Source: Clostridiales bacterium
Lineage (GTDB): Bacteria > Bacillota > Clostridia > Oscillospirales > Acutalibacteraceae
Direction: 5' to 3'
Assembly (NCBI GenBank): GCA_022801595.1
Contig: JAAWSO010000004.1
Location: forward strand, 59,696 to 123,695
DNA: 64,000 nt
This document shows positions 17,421 through 25,639 of the stretch, in pieces (positions within the stretch are counted from its first letter, which is position 1; each line of letters opens with the position of its first letter). The notes beneath the pieces are model-generated. The model was not told the DNA's origin, ran no database searches, and saw only the letters and a list, made by a program, of their open reading frames with translations. The position numbers were made by a program, and so were the translations under genes.

Positions 17421-17777
17421 TTGAATATCTCTGGATTTTGTGGTACAATAATCAAGCAAAGGTAGCAATGCATACAGCGGCGCTTTCTTAGAACGCATGG
17501 CAGGGTGCGCAACTGCCCTCTGCAGGTATCGTTTCATTATTCCAAAAAGCTGGAAAATCGAAAATTTTACAAACTTTTCTATGGGCGAAATCGTACCATA
17601 CAGGTATGAGCCCATACCCTTCTAACATAAAATAAGATAAAAATTTAAAAATTCTGTTTGTTTCCCAAACCTGGAAAACGACTTTGGCGCGATCAGTCAT
17701 TCCTCTGTGATTCCAATTTCTCTTTGACTGATTTCATCGAACGATAACTTTTGTAGAAAACAAGGAGTGGAATGCAT
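17421..17777 (+). promoter_or_regulatory. Promoter and long untranslated leader before the fakA-like gene
   Basis: No gene is supported between 17374 and 17777. TTGAAT (17421-17426), a 17-base spacer and TACAAT (17444-17449) form a fair promoter, leaving a leader over 300 bases long. The leader contains GGCAG/CTGCC around a GGTGCGCAA loop near 17500-17520. It also has two mutually exclusive stems: ATGGGC (17581-17586) with GCCCAT (17610-17615), or GGTATG (17603-17608) with CATACC (17613-17618). I do not recognise a known riboswitch. Confidence 0.4.
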
Positions 17778-19460
17778 ATGATCAATGGAACCACGCTCCG
17801 GGATGCCCTCATCTCCGGCAGTCACAATATTTCCAGACAACAGCAACTGGTCAATGACTTGAACATTTTTCCTGTACCCGATGGCGACACTGGCACCAAT
17901 ATGTCCATGACTATGAGCGCAGCCTGCCGCCAACTGGCCCAAGAAACCAGCGGCAATGCCGGCCAGGTGGCCAAAACGACCGCTTCCGCCCTTTTGCGGG
18001 GCGCGCGGGGAAACTCGGGCGTGATTCTCTCCCTTCTGTTCCGTGGCTTTGCCCAAGGGTTGGAGGGAATGGAGAAAGTCACTGGTTCCGATCTGGCGAA
18101 TGCATTGGGGCTGGGTGTGGAAGCCGCTTATAAGGCCGTCATGAAGCCTACGGAAGGCACCATCTTGACCGTTGCTAGAATTGCCTGCGAAAAAGGCAAG
18201 ACCGCCGCGGCTTTAGACGATGACGTCGCGTATGTCTGGTCTGCCGTTTGTCAAGGCGCGGAAGAAGCCTTGGAAAATACCCCAGAGCTACTTCACGTGC
18301 TGAAAAAAGCCGGGGTTGTGGATGCCGGTGGAAAAGGGCTCTGCTTGATTTTTGACGGGATGCGATCCGTATTGGAAACTGGACAAATCATTCCCATTGA
18401 GGAATCCAGCGTCAATCGTTCCCAACCGGCTGAGGAAATGGACTTTTTCCGCAATGCCGCTGCCGAATTCGATCAAGATATTACCTTGCCTTATTGCACG
18501 GAATTTATCATTGGCCGGGAGCCTTCCTGTACCAAAACACCGGCGCAGCTCCGCTCCTTCCTGGAAGATATGGGCGACTGTGTAGTTGTGGTAGACGATG
18601 AGGAAATTATTAAGGTTCATGTCCATACGGAAAATCCTGGAAATGCCTTGCAGGAAGCATTGACCTACGGTTCCCTGCTCACCGTAAAAATTGAGAACAT
18701 GCAAGAACAACACCGTTTGGCCGCGGAAGCCAATGACCTTGCTAAGGAGGAGGCGGAAGCGAAACGCCTAGCTGCTTTGGAGCCGGCAGAACCTACCGAG
18801 GAGATTGGCTTTGTGGCGGTTTGTGCCGGAGACGGGCTGAAAACGCTCTTTACCGACCTGGGCTGTTCCCAGGTGGTCAGTGGCGGACAGACCATGAATC
18901 CCAGTACCAACGACATTTTAGCAGCGGTACGGGCAACCCCAGCGAAAACGGTGTTGGTCCTTCCCAACAACAAAAATATTATCATGGCAGCGGAGCAGGC
19001 GGTTCCCTTGGCGGAAGACCGCAAGGTAATCATCCTGCCCACCCGCACCATTCCCCAAGGCTTGTCGGCCATGCTGTCCTATGACCCGGAGCGGTCCCCA
19101 GCGGACAATGCCCTCTGGATGATGGAGAACGCTTCCCATGTCAATACCGGCTTAGTAACCTTTGCGGCGCGGGATTCGGAATTTGGCGGCCATAAAATGA
19201 AAGAAGGGGATATTTTAGGGCTGGAAAACGGAAAATTGGAACTGATTGAAAAAGATCCCGTTCACACGGCTGTGAAGTTGACCCGTTCTATGATTCGGCG
19301 GAATACCTCCTTTGTTACCTTAATTTATGGCGAAGAAGTGACGGAAACGCAAGCCGAAGAAGCATACAATCGGATTAAAGCGAAAGTGGGCAATGACGTA
19401 GAGGTCACCCTGATCCATGGCGGACAGCCAATTTACTACTTCATTGTTTCCGTAGAATAA
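17778..19460 (+). CDS. fakA: DAK2-domain fatty-acid kinase-like protein (FakA/YloV)
   Basis: About 560 residues. ATG 17778 is preferred over 17772, which lies only four bases from GGAG. The N-terminal DhaL/DAK2 domain has FPVPDGDTGTNMSMTM (the ATP/Mg motif) and LRGARGNSGVILS; the middle has AGVVDAGGKGL; the C-terminal half (about 310-560) is the DegV-like second domain (PAKTVLVLPNNKNIIMAAEQA). FakA phosphorylates fatty acids held by FakB proteins and feeds them into phospholipid synthesis. recG begins 5 bases after its stop, so the two are probably co-transcribed, a common arrangement in Firmicutes. Confidence 0.9.
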   Translation: MINGTTLRDALISGSHNISRQQQLVNDLNIFPVPDGDTGTNMSMTMSAACRQLAQETSGNAGQVAKTTASALLRGARGNSGVILSLLFRGFAQGLEGMEKVTGSDLANALGLGVEAAYKAVMKPTEGTILTVARIACEKGKTAAALDDDVAYVWSAVCQGAEEALENTPELLHVLKKAGVVDAGGKGLCLIFDGMRSVLETGQIIPIEESSVNRSQPAEEMDFFRNAAAEFDQDITLPYCTEFIIGREPSCTKTPAQLRSFLEDMGDCVVVVDDEEIIKVHVHTENPGNALQEALTYGSLLTVKIENMQEQHRLAAEANDLAKEEAEAKRLAALEPAEPTEEIGFVAVCAGDGLKTLFTDLGCSQVVSGGQTMNPSTNDILAAVRATPAKTVLVLPNNKNIIMAAEQAVPLAEDRKVIILPTRTIPQGLSAMLSYDPERSPADNALWMMENASHVNTGLVTFAARDSEFGGHKMKEGDILGLENGKLELIEKDPVHTAVKLTRSMIRRNTSFVTLIYGEEVTETQAEEAYNRIKAKVGNDVEVTLIHGGQPIYYFIVSVE

Positions 19461-19465
19461 AGGAT

Positions 19466-21517
19466 ATGGCATCATTATTTGAAAAAAAGATCCAAGAATT
19501 AAAAGGCGTCGGCGAGAAACGTGCCAAGCTATTTTGTAAGCTGGGCGCGCCAACCGTTGGCGCCTTATTGCGTCTTTATCCCCGCAGTTATGAGGACTGG
19601 AGCCATCCATCTCCCATCGCCTCCGCTCCCCACGATGTCCCGTGCCCTATCAAAGCCACGGTCCTACACCGCCCAAAAGAGACGAGAATCCGTAACGGGA
19701 TGACCCTGTACAAAGTTGCGGTTACTGATGGAATTAGCGACCTGACCCTCACCTTCTTTAACAACCCTTATATTCAAACATTGTTGATGGAGGGACAGGA
19801 ATATTTATTTTATGGGAAAATTACCGGTGGATTCCTCCGTCGGGAAATGTTGGTGCCAGAATTTTGTCCTGCTAGCACCGCTCCAGCTATTGCCCCGGTT
19901 TACCGCCAAACGGAAGGCCTTTCCTCCCGGATCATTTCCAATGCAGTGAAACACGCCTTTGAACTGCTCCCCGATCCCATGAAAGACCCTATTCCCGATG
20001 AAATGCGCCAGCAATACGGCCTGTGCCATCTTCGTTTTGCTCTGGAAAATATTCATTTTCCCCACACCATGGAGGATTTGGGCGTTGCGAAAACCAGGCT
20101 GATCTTTGAAGAGCTGCTAGTCTTGCAGTTGGGGCTGCTTCGTCTGAAAAGCCGGACCCGGAAAGACATCAGTATTCATCCCATTGAAGACCATTCCGAG
20201 GAGTTTTTCTCCTTGCTTCCTTTCTCCCCCACCAATGCGCAACGGAAGGCGGTAGCGGAAGCCCTGGAAGATATGAGCGGAAAACTCCACAGCCATTCCA
20301 TGAGCCGTTTGGTACAGGGAGACGTGGGAAGCGGAAAAACGGCTGTGGCTGCCGCTTTGTGCCACTCCGTGATAAAAAACGGTATGCAGGCCACCCTAAT
20401 GGCTCCTACAGAGATTTTGGCACAACAGCATGCCAATTCCCTTTCGGAATTTTTAACGCCCTGCGGCATTCAGGTAGCTCTATTGACTGGTTCGGTGAAA
20501 GCCACAAAAAAACGCCTTCTTTTGGAACAGCTTAAACAGGGAAAAATTCAGCTTTTGGTGGGCACCCATGCTATTATCAGCGATGGGGTAGAATTCCAAA
20601 ATCTGGCCCTGGTGGTCACGGATGAGCAGCACCGGTTCGGCGTAGCTCAGCGCAGCGCCTTAGCCGCCAAAGGAGAAAATCCTCACATGCTGGTGATGTC
20701 CGCCACTCCCATCCCCCGCACCCTGGCCCTGATGATTTACGGGGACTTGGATGTTTCCGTATTGGATGAACTGCCGCCAGGACGGCAAGCCATTGATACT
20801 TACGCCATCCGCAGTCCCCGGCGAGAGCGGGCCTTTGGCTTTTTGCGCAAACATATTGACCAGGGCTATCAATGTTATATCATCTGTCCGCTGATCGAGG
20901 AAGGACAAAACGACATGGCTTCGGTGCAAGAATATGCAGAAATGCTGCGCACCCGATTTTTTCCCGATGTTTCCATTGGAATCCTCCATGGGAAAATGAA
21001 GCCCAAAGAAAAAGAAGCGGTCATGAAACAGTTTGCCCAGAACGAACTTTCCATTTTAGTGTCCACCACGGTGGTGGAGGTTGGCGTGGACGTTCCTAAC
21101 GCAGTGATTATGCTGATTGAAAACGCGGAGCGTTACGGCCTTTCTCAGCTTCACCAGTTACGGGGGCGAGTCGGGCGGGGTTCGGTGAAATCCTCCTGTA
21201 TCCTGATTTCCGACGCGCAAAACGAGGAAGCTGTTGCCCGGCTCAAGATTATGTGCCAGACTTCGGACGGCTTCCGAATCGCCGATGAAGATTTACGGTT
21301 ACGGGGACCAGGCGATTTTTTCGGCACCAACCAGCACGGGGTACCTGACTTAAAAATTGCTAATATGATGGAGGATATGGAACTGCTGCGGCAAGCACAG
21401 GCAGTGGCCAAGGAAATCCTAGCGCAAGACAGCGACCTCTCCCTCCCCATTCATCGTGGACTGCGGGCAGAGGTACGCCAGCTTTTTCAAAAAGTAGGCG
21501 AACAAGGCCTCAACTAA
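19466..21517 (+). CDS. recG: ATP-dependent DNA helicase RecG
   Basis: A 683-residue helicase. The N-terminal wedge domain starts with GVGEKRAKLFCKLG (helix-hairpin type) and an OB-fold. The helicase core has Walker A GDVGSGKTAVAA near residue 290, the DEQH box at about 385 (VVTDEQHRFGVAQR), SATPIPRTLALM, and motif VI QLRGRVGRG. The C terminus DLRLRGPGDFFGTNQHG is RecG-specific. RecG reverses stalled forks and processes Holliday junctions. Its length agrees with the family. Confidence 0.97.
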   Translation: MASLFEKKIQELKGVGEKRAKLFCKLGAPTVGALLRLYPRSYEDWSHPSPIASAPHDVPCPIKATVLHRPKETRIRNGMTLYKVAVTDGISDLTLTFFNNPYIQTLLMEGQEYLFYGKITGGFLRREMLVPEFCPASTAPAIAPVYRQTEGLSSRIISNAVKHAFELLPDPMKDPIPDEMRQQYGLCHLRFALENIHFPHTMEDLGVAKTRLIFEELLVLQLGLLRLKSRTRKDISIHPIEDHSEEFFSLLPFSPTNAQRKAVAEALEDMSGKLHSHSMSRLVQGDVGSGKTAVAAALCHSVIKNGMQATLMAPTEILAQQHANSLSEFLTPCGIQVALLTGSVKATKKRLLLEQLKQGKIQLLVGTHAIISDGVEFQNLALVVTDEQHRFGVAQRSALAAKGENPHMLVMSATPIPRTLALMIYGDLDVSVLDELPPGRQAIDTYAIRSPRRERAFGFLRKHIDQGYQCYIICPLIEEGQNDMASVQEYAEMLRTRFFPDVSIGILHGKMKPKEKEAVMKQFAQNELSILVSTTVVEVGVDVPNAVIMLIENAERYGLSQLHQLRGRVGRGSVKSSCILISDAQNEEAVARLKIMCQTSDGFRIADEDLRLRGPGDFFGTNQHGVPDLKIANMMEDMELLRQAQAVAKEILAQDSDLSLPIHRGLRAEVRQLFQKVGEQGLN

Positions 21518-21571
21518 CCCGCTCAAAGAGAAAGGCTGTGTTCTACTACAATCGCAACTTCTGAAAGAAAA

Positions 21572-21613
21572 ATAAAAAACACACCGGAAAGATTCCTGGT
21601 GTGTTTTTATTTG
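21572..21613. terminator. Bidirectional terminator between recG and feoB
   Basis: ATAAAAAACACACC (about 21572-21585) pairs with GGTGTGTTTTTAT (21598-21610). It serves the convergent recG and feoB genes. Confidence 0.85.
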
Positions 21614-23770
21614 CTATTTTAGAGCGGGAGATTTTTTCTTTCGCGCAAAATGGGACCAAAGCAGCACCAAAGCCACAACAGCTGCAACAATCAAAACGGA
21701 AATAACCGCCCAAAAAATACTGCCGCCGTCAAAGATAGCCCCGCCAACCTGGTTTACCAACAAAGCTGTTAAGTAGGCCGTAACGGTTTGGAAAGAGATG
21801 GTGATCCACATCCATTTCCAGGAACCCATCTCTGCTTTGATCGCTCCAACCGCCGCCATACAAGGGATACAAAGCATATTGAAAATCATGAACGCATAGG
21901 CGCTGGATGCAGTAAACATCGACGCCATCTGATCCAGAAGCATGGGATTGCCTTCCGCTCCTTCCCCCAACCCCATCAATACGCCAAAGGTGCTGGCTAC
22001 GTTTTCTTTTGCAATCAATCCCGTAAGAGTAGCCGTAGCGGATTGCCAATTTCCAAAGCCCAGGGGCACGAAAATAGGAGCCAACACGCCACCAATGGAA
22101 GCCAGGATACTCTGCCCTTCTTCCACCATTTGAAAACTCCAATTAAAGTTGGACAAAAACCAAATGCCGGCGCAGGAAATGAAAATCACTGTACCCGCCT
22201 TGATGACAAAAGAGCGGACCCGCTCCCACATATGGCGCAGCACACTGGCTGGCCTTGGAATATGGTACTGGGGCAATTCCATAACAAAGGGCGCTGGATC
22301 TCCGGCAAATAGCTTGGTTCGCTTTAGGATGATCCCGCACAAAATCACCATAATGACACCCACAAAATACATGGAGGGCGCTACCCACGAGCTGGCAACG
22401 GAATGATCTCGAAATACTGCTCCTGCCATCAACGCAATGATCGGCATTTTTGCGCTGCACGGGATAAAGGTAGTAAGCATAATCGTCATCCGGCGGTCCC
22501 GGTCATTTTCCATGGTCCGGGTAGCCATAATACCCGGTACGCCACAGCCAGAGGAAATCAACAAAGGAATAAACGCTTTCCCAGACAGGCCGAATTTTCG
22601 GAAAATCCGATCCATGATAAACGCTACCCGGGACATGTAGCCGCAATCCTCCAAAATGGACATAAGAAAGAACAAAATGGCAATTTGAGGCACAAAGCCA
22701 ATGACTGCTCCCACGCCGCCAATGATGCCGTCAACCAACAGGCTGATCAGCCATCCCGCAGCCCCAGCTGCTTCCAACCATTGACGAACATTTCCCTGCA
22801 CCACTTCTCCAATGAGAAAATCGTTGGTCCAGTTCGTAATCATGGACCCCAGCCAAGAGACTGCAATAAAATACATACCCCAGATGACCACGATCAAAAT
22901 CGGGATACCCAGCCAGGGGTTGGTTACAATCCGGTCGATCCGGTCGGAAAAGTTGGCGCCTGTCCGCTTCCGTTTGAAACAATCCTGGATTACATTGCTG
23001 ATATAGCGGTACCGTTCCTTCGTGATGATACTTTCCGCATCGTTATCCTTCTGCTTTTCACAATGTACAATCCAGGCTTCTATGTCGCTTTTCGCTTTGT
23101 TGCTGAGGGGAAGCTGTTCTTGTATCTTGCTGTCTCGCTCAAAGAGCTTGACCGCAAACCACCGAGCGTGCTCCTGGGACATCTCCCGGCGGTAAATGGC
23201 CTCAATTTCCCCCACTGCTTCCGCCACTTCTTTCGTAAAAAAAGAAAGCGGCGCTCTGCCTTTCCCTGGTTCCCTGGCGATTTGGGCCGCCCGGTGGGCA
23301 ACTTCCAGCGCACCCTCCCCTTTAACTGCCGACATTTCCAACACCTCACAGCCCAGCTCGGCGGCCAACCGTTTGGCGTCGATGGTATCTCCCCGTTTTT
23401 TCACCACATCCATCATATTTAGAGCGATCACCATGGGAATTCCGATTTCCAAAAGCTGAGTTGTCAAGTTTAAATTGCGCTCCAGGTTGGAAGCGTCTAC
23501 AATATTTAAAATTACATCAGGGCCATCTTGCAAGAGAAAGTTCCTCGTCACCACCTCCTCCATGGTGTAAGGCGACAGAGAATAAATCCCAGGCAGGTCC
23601 ACAATTCTTACCTCTTTATGCCCTTTGAGTTTTCCTTCTTTTTTCTCAACGGTCACGCCGGGCCAATTGCCCACATATTGATTGCTGCCAGTCAAGCGGT
23701 TGAACATCGTGGTTTTGCCACAGTTTGGGTTGCCGGCCAACGCAATCCGGATTCCAGTTTCCTTCGCCAT
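21614..23770 (-). CDS. feoB: Ferrous iron transporter FeoB
   Basis: A 718-residue membrane protein. The N-terminal GTPase has G1 GNPNCGKTT at residue 13, G3 DLPGIYSLSPY and G4 NMMD; a helical GDI-like segment follows to about 265. The C-terminal permease (from about 280) has two Gate regions (SGCGVPGIMATRTM and IAKENVASTFGVLMG) and about eleven membrane segments, with basic residues at the end. FeoB imports Fe2+ across the inner membrane. It is preceded by feoA on the same strand with a terminator-like hairpin between them. Confidence 0.97.
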   Translation of the reverse strand: MAKETGIRIALAGNPNCGKTTMFNRLTGSNQYVGNWPGVTVEKKEGKLKGHKEVRIVDLPGIYSLSPYTMEEVVTRNFLLQDGPDVILNIVDASNLERNLNLTTQLLEIGIPMVIALNMMDVVKKRGDTIDAKRLAAELGCEVLEMSAVKGEGALEVAHRAAQIAREPGKGRAPLSFFTKEVAEAVGEIEAIYRREMSQEHARWFAVKLFERDSKIQEQLPLSNKAKSDIEAWIVHCEKQKDNDAESIITKERYRYISNVIQDCFKRKRTGANFSDRIDRIVTNPWLGIPILIVVIWGMYFIAVSWLGSMITNWTNDFLIGEVVQGNVRQWLEAAGAAGWLISLLVDGIIGGVGAVIGFVPQIAILFFLMSILEDCGYMSRVAFIMDRIFRKFGLSGKAFIPLLISSGCGVPGIMATRTMENDRDRRMTIMLTTFIPCSAKMPIIALMAGAVFRDHSVASSWVAPSMYFVGVIMVILCGIILKRTKLFAGDPAPFVMELPQYHIPRPASVLRHMWERVRSFVIKAGTVIFISCAGIWFLSNFNWSFQMVEEGQSILASIGGVLAPIFVPLGFGNWQSATATLTGLIAKENVASTFGVLMGLGEGAEGNPMLLDQMASMFTASSAYAFMIFNMLCIPCMAAVGAIKAEMGSWKWMWITISFQTVTAYLTALLVNQVGGAIFDGGSIFWAVISVLIVAAVVALVLLWSHFARKKKSPALK

Positions 23771-23824
23771 GCTTCCTTCTCCTTTAGAGGCTACTCAATG
23801 GCGCCATTTATTTTTCTTTGAGTG

Positions 23825-23850
23825 AAAAAAGACGGGGCGTGCCCGTCTTT
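23825..23850 (-). terminator. Intrinsic terminator between feoA and feoB
   Basis: On the minus strand AAAGACGGG / CCCGTCTTT with a short loop is followed by TTTTTTC. It sits inside the 135-base feoA-feoB gap, so full-length feoAB mRNA requires read-through, or feoB has its own promoter. Confidence 0.75.
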
Positions 23851-23906
23851 GCTGCATTGCTATATTCTTTCCTGGGACATTCATATATACGGCAAAAAAC
23901 CACAGA

Positions 23907-24119
23907 TTAGACCATGACTCGATTGGCCATTGCTTTGTCGATTGCAATGCGGGATTCCTTCACACTAACAATCAAATTGCCGCCCATTTTGGATACAATG
24001 CGTACATTGCTGCCTTCCACAAACCCTAAGGTTTCCAAAAAGCGCCGGGTATCATCCTTTCCATTGATGCGCTTGATCTCTAGTTCTTTTCCGTGTTCTG
24101 CCATGGACAGTGGCATCAT
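23907..24119 (-). CDS. feoA: FeoA-family iron transport accessory protein
   Basis: A 70-residue protein. The first of two adjacent ATGs (24119) follows AAAGGGAGG; the longer frame to 24191 crosses the promoter and is rejected. The sequence KELEIKRINGKDDTRRFLETLGFVEGS then NVRIVSKMGGNLIVSVKESRIAIDKAMANRVMV is a complete SH3-like FeoA domain. FeoA is a small cytoplasmic partner needed for FeoB activity. Two tandem operator-like sites overlap its promoter, matching the DtxR-type regulator encoded divergently. Confidence 0.93.
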   Translation of the reverse strand: MMPLSMAEHGKELEIKRINGKDDTRRFLETLGFVEGSNVRIVSKMGGNLIVSVKESRIAIDKAMANRVMV

Positions 24120-24162
24120 GAAGACCTCCCTTTCTTTGGTACTAAGACCAATATACAGCTTA

Positions 24163-24200
24163 AGTTTAACATGGCTAATTGAAGTTGTCAATAGCTAACT
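24163..24200 (-). promoter_or_regulatory. feoA promoter with two tandem DtxR-type operator sites
   Basis: Minus strand: TTGACA (24191-24186), a 17-base spacer and TAAACT (24168-24163). Overlapping it are two 18-base words of form AGTT-N8-CTAAyT read on the plus strand: AGTTTAACATGGCTAATT (24163-24180) and AGTTGTCAATAGCTAACT (24183-24200). The same pattern occurs at 24784. Occupancy would cover both -10 and -35, consistent with iron-dependent repression. Confidence 0.65.
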
Positions 24201-24338
24201 GGCAAAATTCGTCCCACAAGCCTTGCCTTTTTTCTGATTTTATGATAAAGTATATGGTACAACCAATGAAAAAAGAAGCCGATCATTGCGAAAATTTTAT
24301 GAATGATTACTATACTGCGTTTCAGGAGGAGATCACCA

Positions 24339-24701
24339 ATGCAAGAATCTGGCGAGAACTATTTGGAAACGATCTTGATTCTTCACAACCGACAAGGTTA
24401 TGTCCGTTCCATTGACATTGCCAATGAATTGGAATTCACTAAACCCAGCATCAGCCGGGCTATGGGAATTCTGAAAAACGATGGATACATCACCGTAGAA
24501 CCTAGCGGAAATATTCTTCTCACAGAAAAAGGATATGCGAAAGCGTCCGCTGTTTTTGAGCGGCACCGCCTCATTACCCAATTCTTAGAAATTACCCTGG
24601 GCATTGAGCACAACTTAGCAGAGCAGGACGCCTGCCGCATTGAACACATTATCAGTGAAGAAACCTTTCATAAAATCAAAGAATATGTGCAGTCTCATTG
24701 A
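24339..24701 (+). CDS. DtxR/MntR-family metal-dependent transcriptional regulator
   Basis: A 120-residue protein; ATG 24339 follows AGGAGG, and the longer frame to 24303 is not used. The N-terminal winged helix reads ENYLETILILHNRQGYVRSIDIANELEFTKPSI (two parts) then SRAMGILKNDGYITVEPSGNILLTEKGYAKA, with the dimerisation/metal region HRLITQFLEITLGIEHNLAEQDACRIEHIISEE. The residues DAxxIEHxIS match the metal-binding block of the family. There is no C-terminal SH3 domain, so it is MntR-like in length. Divergent from feoA, it is the likely regulator of the feo promoter and the nearby sRNA. Confidence 0.9.
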   Translation: MQESGENYLETILILHNRQGYVRSIDIANELEFTKPSISRAMGILKNDGYITVEPSGNILLTEKGYAKASAVFERHRLITQFLEITLGIEHNLAEQDACRIEHIISEETFHKIKEYVQSH

Positions 24702-24704
24702 CCC

Positions 24705-24740
24705 AATTCCTCCGAAGTTTTTTCGGAGGAATTTTTTTGC
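24705..24740 (+). terminator. Terminator of the DtxR-family gene
   Basis: AATTCCTCCGAA (24705-24716) pairs with TTCGGAGGAATT (24722-24733), followed by TTTTT. Confidence 0.85.
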
Positions 24741-24747
24741 AAACCTA

Positions 24748-24801
24748 TTGACAATCAATTTTTTCTATGATAGAATACAAATTAGTTAGCATAGACTAAC
24801 T
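24748..24801 (+). promoter_or_regulatory. Promoter with DtxR-type operator driving a candidate sRNA
   Basis: TTGACA (24748-24753), a 17-base spacer and TAGAAT (24771-24776). At the expected start point lies the 18-base inverted repeat AGTTAGCATAGACTAACT (24784-24801), the most symmetric copy of the word found twice at the feoA promoter. No ORF with a ribosome site follows. Confidence 0.65.
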
Positions 24802-24943
24802 TCAAAGAGGAAGCAAGTCACCCTTCTCTCATTTCTTGTGTTTTCCAGGAGCTTCCTCTCTTTCTTTGCTTATGACTCACATTACATACATTCATTTTTC
24901 TTGCAAAGACACAACCAGCCAGCTTTGGAGGGTTGTGTTTTTG
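24784..24943 (+). ncRNA. Candidate metal-regulated small RNA
   Basis: A transcript of about 160 bases from the operator-controlled promoter to an intrinsic terminator (ACACAACC 24909-24916 with GGTTGTGT 24931-24938 and a T-run). Internal stems: AGAGGAAGC (24806-24814) with GCTTCCTCT (24851-24859), and TCTTTGC (24863-24869) with GCAAAGA (24903-24909). Pyrimidine-rich unpaired stretches such as ACCCTTCTCTC (24820-24830) could pair with ribosome binding sites, as the C-rich loops of the Bacillus iron-sparing RNA FsrA do. No known Rfam family is recognised. The 90-codon frame from 24838 lacks a ribosome site and crosses the terminator. Confidence 0.5.
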
Positions 24944-25033
24944 CATATTCAGGAAAGAAAGGAGGACGCCTGCGGCACATTCATTGCCCAGCGTCCTTTC
25001 GCTTCCCTCTTTTGAAATTTCCTATTGCCATTT

Positions 25034-25282
25034 TTATTCTTCCCGCCCTAACAACCAGTCTACGGAAACCCCTAAAATATCGGCTAATGCCGCTAATTCA
25101 AAATCAGTAACATAACGGATTTGCCCTTCTAGCTTGGATAAACCAGAGGCATTCATATCAACACCGCTTACCTGCAATTGCGCCAACAGTTCTTTTTGTT
25201 TCATTCCTTGGTTTTTGCGAGCCATCTCAACACGCGCGCCGACTAGGTTGCGATTGCCAAGGGATTGTTTGCGTAGTCTCAT
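25034..25282 (-). CDS. XRE-family HTH regulator (small)
   Basis: An 82-residue DNA-binding protein; GGGAGATGAG precedes the ATG. The segment ARVEMARKNQGMKQKELLAQLQ then VSGVDMNASGLSKLEGQIRYVTDFELAALADILGVSVDWLLG is a full Cro/C1-type helix-turn-helix with almost no extra sequence. Its target is unknown. A hairpin around AGGACGC / GCGTCCT (about 24963-25000) lies beyond its 3' end and may terminate it. It is in the same size class as the XRE gene at 48264. Confidence 0.85.
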   Translation of the reverse strand: MRLRKQSLGNRNLVGARVEMARKNQGMKQKELLAQLQVSGVDMNASGLSKLEGQIRYVTDFELAALADILGVSVDWLLGREE

Positions 25283-25542
25283 TTACTCATCTCCCATATA
25301 CCATACATCGAAATAAACGGATGCCCATCGGCTCCAAAACGGTCGCATCTTCTCAAGAAAAAATCGATTGCTTACAAAATACCAATCTATCCCCGCTGGT
25401 CTTAAACGATGGCCCTCGCATGATTCCTTAATTGTTGATGATAGCCATATTATAATACTTTTTTCCGATAATTACAAGAGTTCATGAATATTTTTTCACA
25501 GATTATAGGAATTTTTGAAAAAAATAATAGTAATATTGCTGT

Positions 25543-25571
25543 TTGTTATTTCGTTTCTTTCTTGCTATAAT
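25543..25571 (+). promoter_or_regulatory. Sigma-A promoter of pncB
   Basis: TTGTTA (25543-25548), a 17-base spacer and TATAAT (25566-25571), about 65 bases before the gene. The rest of 25283-25542 is AT-rich and shows no other feature. Confidence 0.75.
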
Positions 25572-25639
25572 ATGTGCAAGCACTCTATTTTGACCCTCCA
25601 CAAAGAAAATAGAATTCCACATGGGAGATGTAATCACAT

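Noticed and set aside
22403..23422. A 339-codon plus-strand ORF antisense to feoB
   Set aside because: Shadow of the well-supported feoB frame, with His/Pro/Arg-rich low-complexity translation.
24838..25110. A 90-codon plus-strand ORF between the DtxR-type gene and the small XRE gene
   Set aside because: No ribosome site, crosses an intrinsic terminator and overlaps the XRE gene in antisense. Composition does not look coding, so the region is better explained as sRNA plus spacer.
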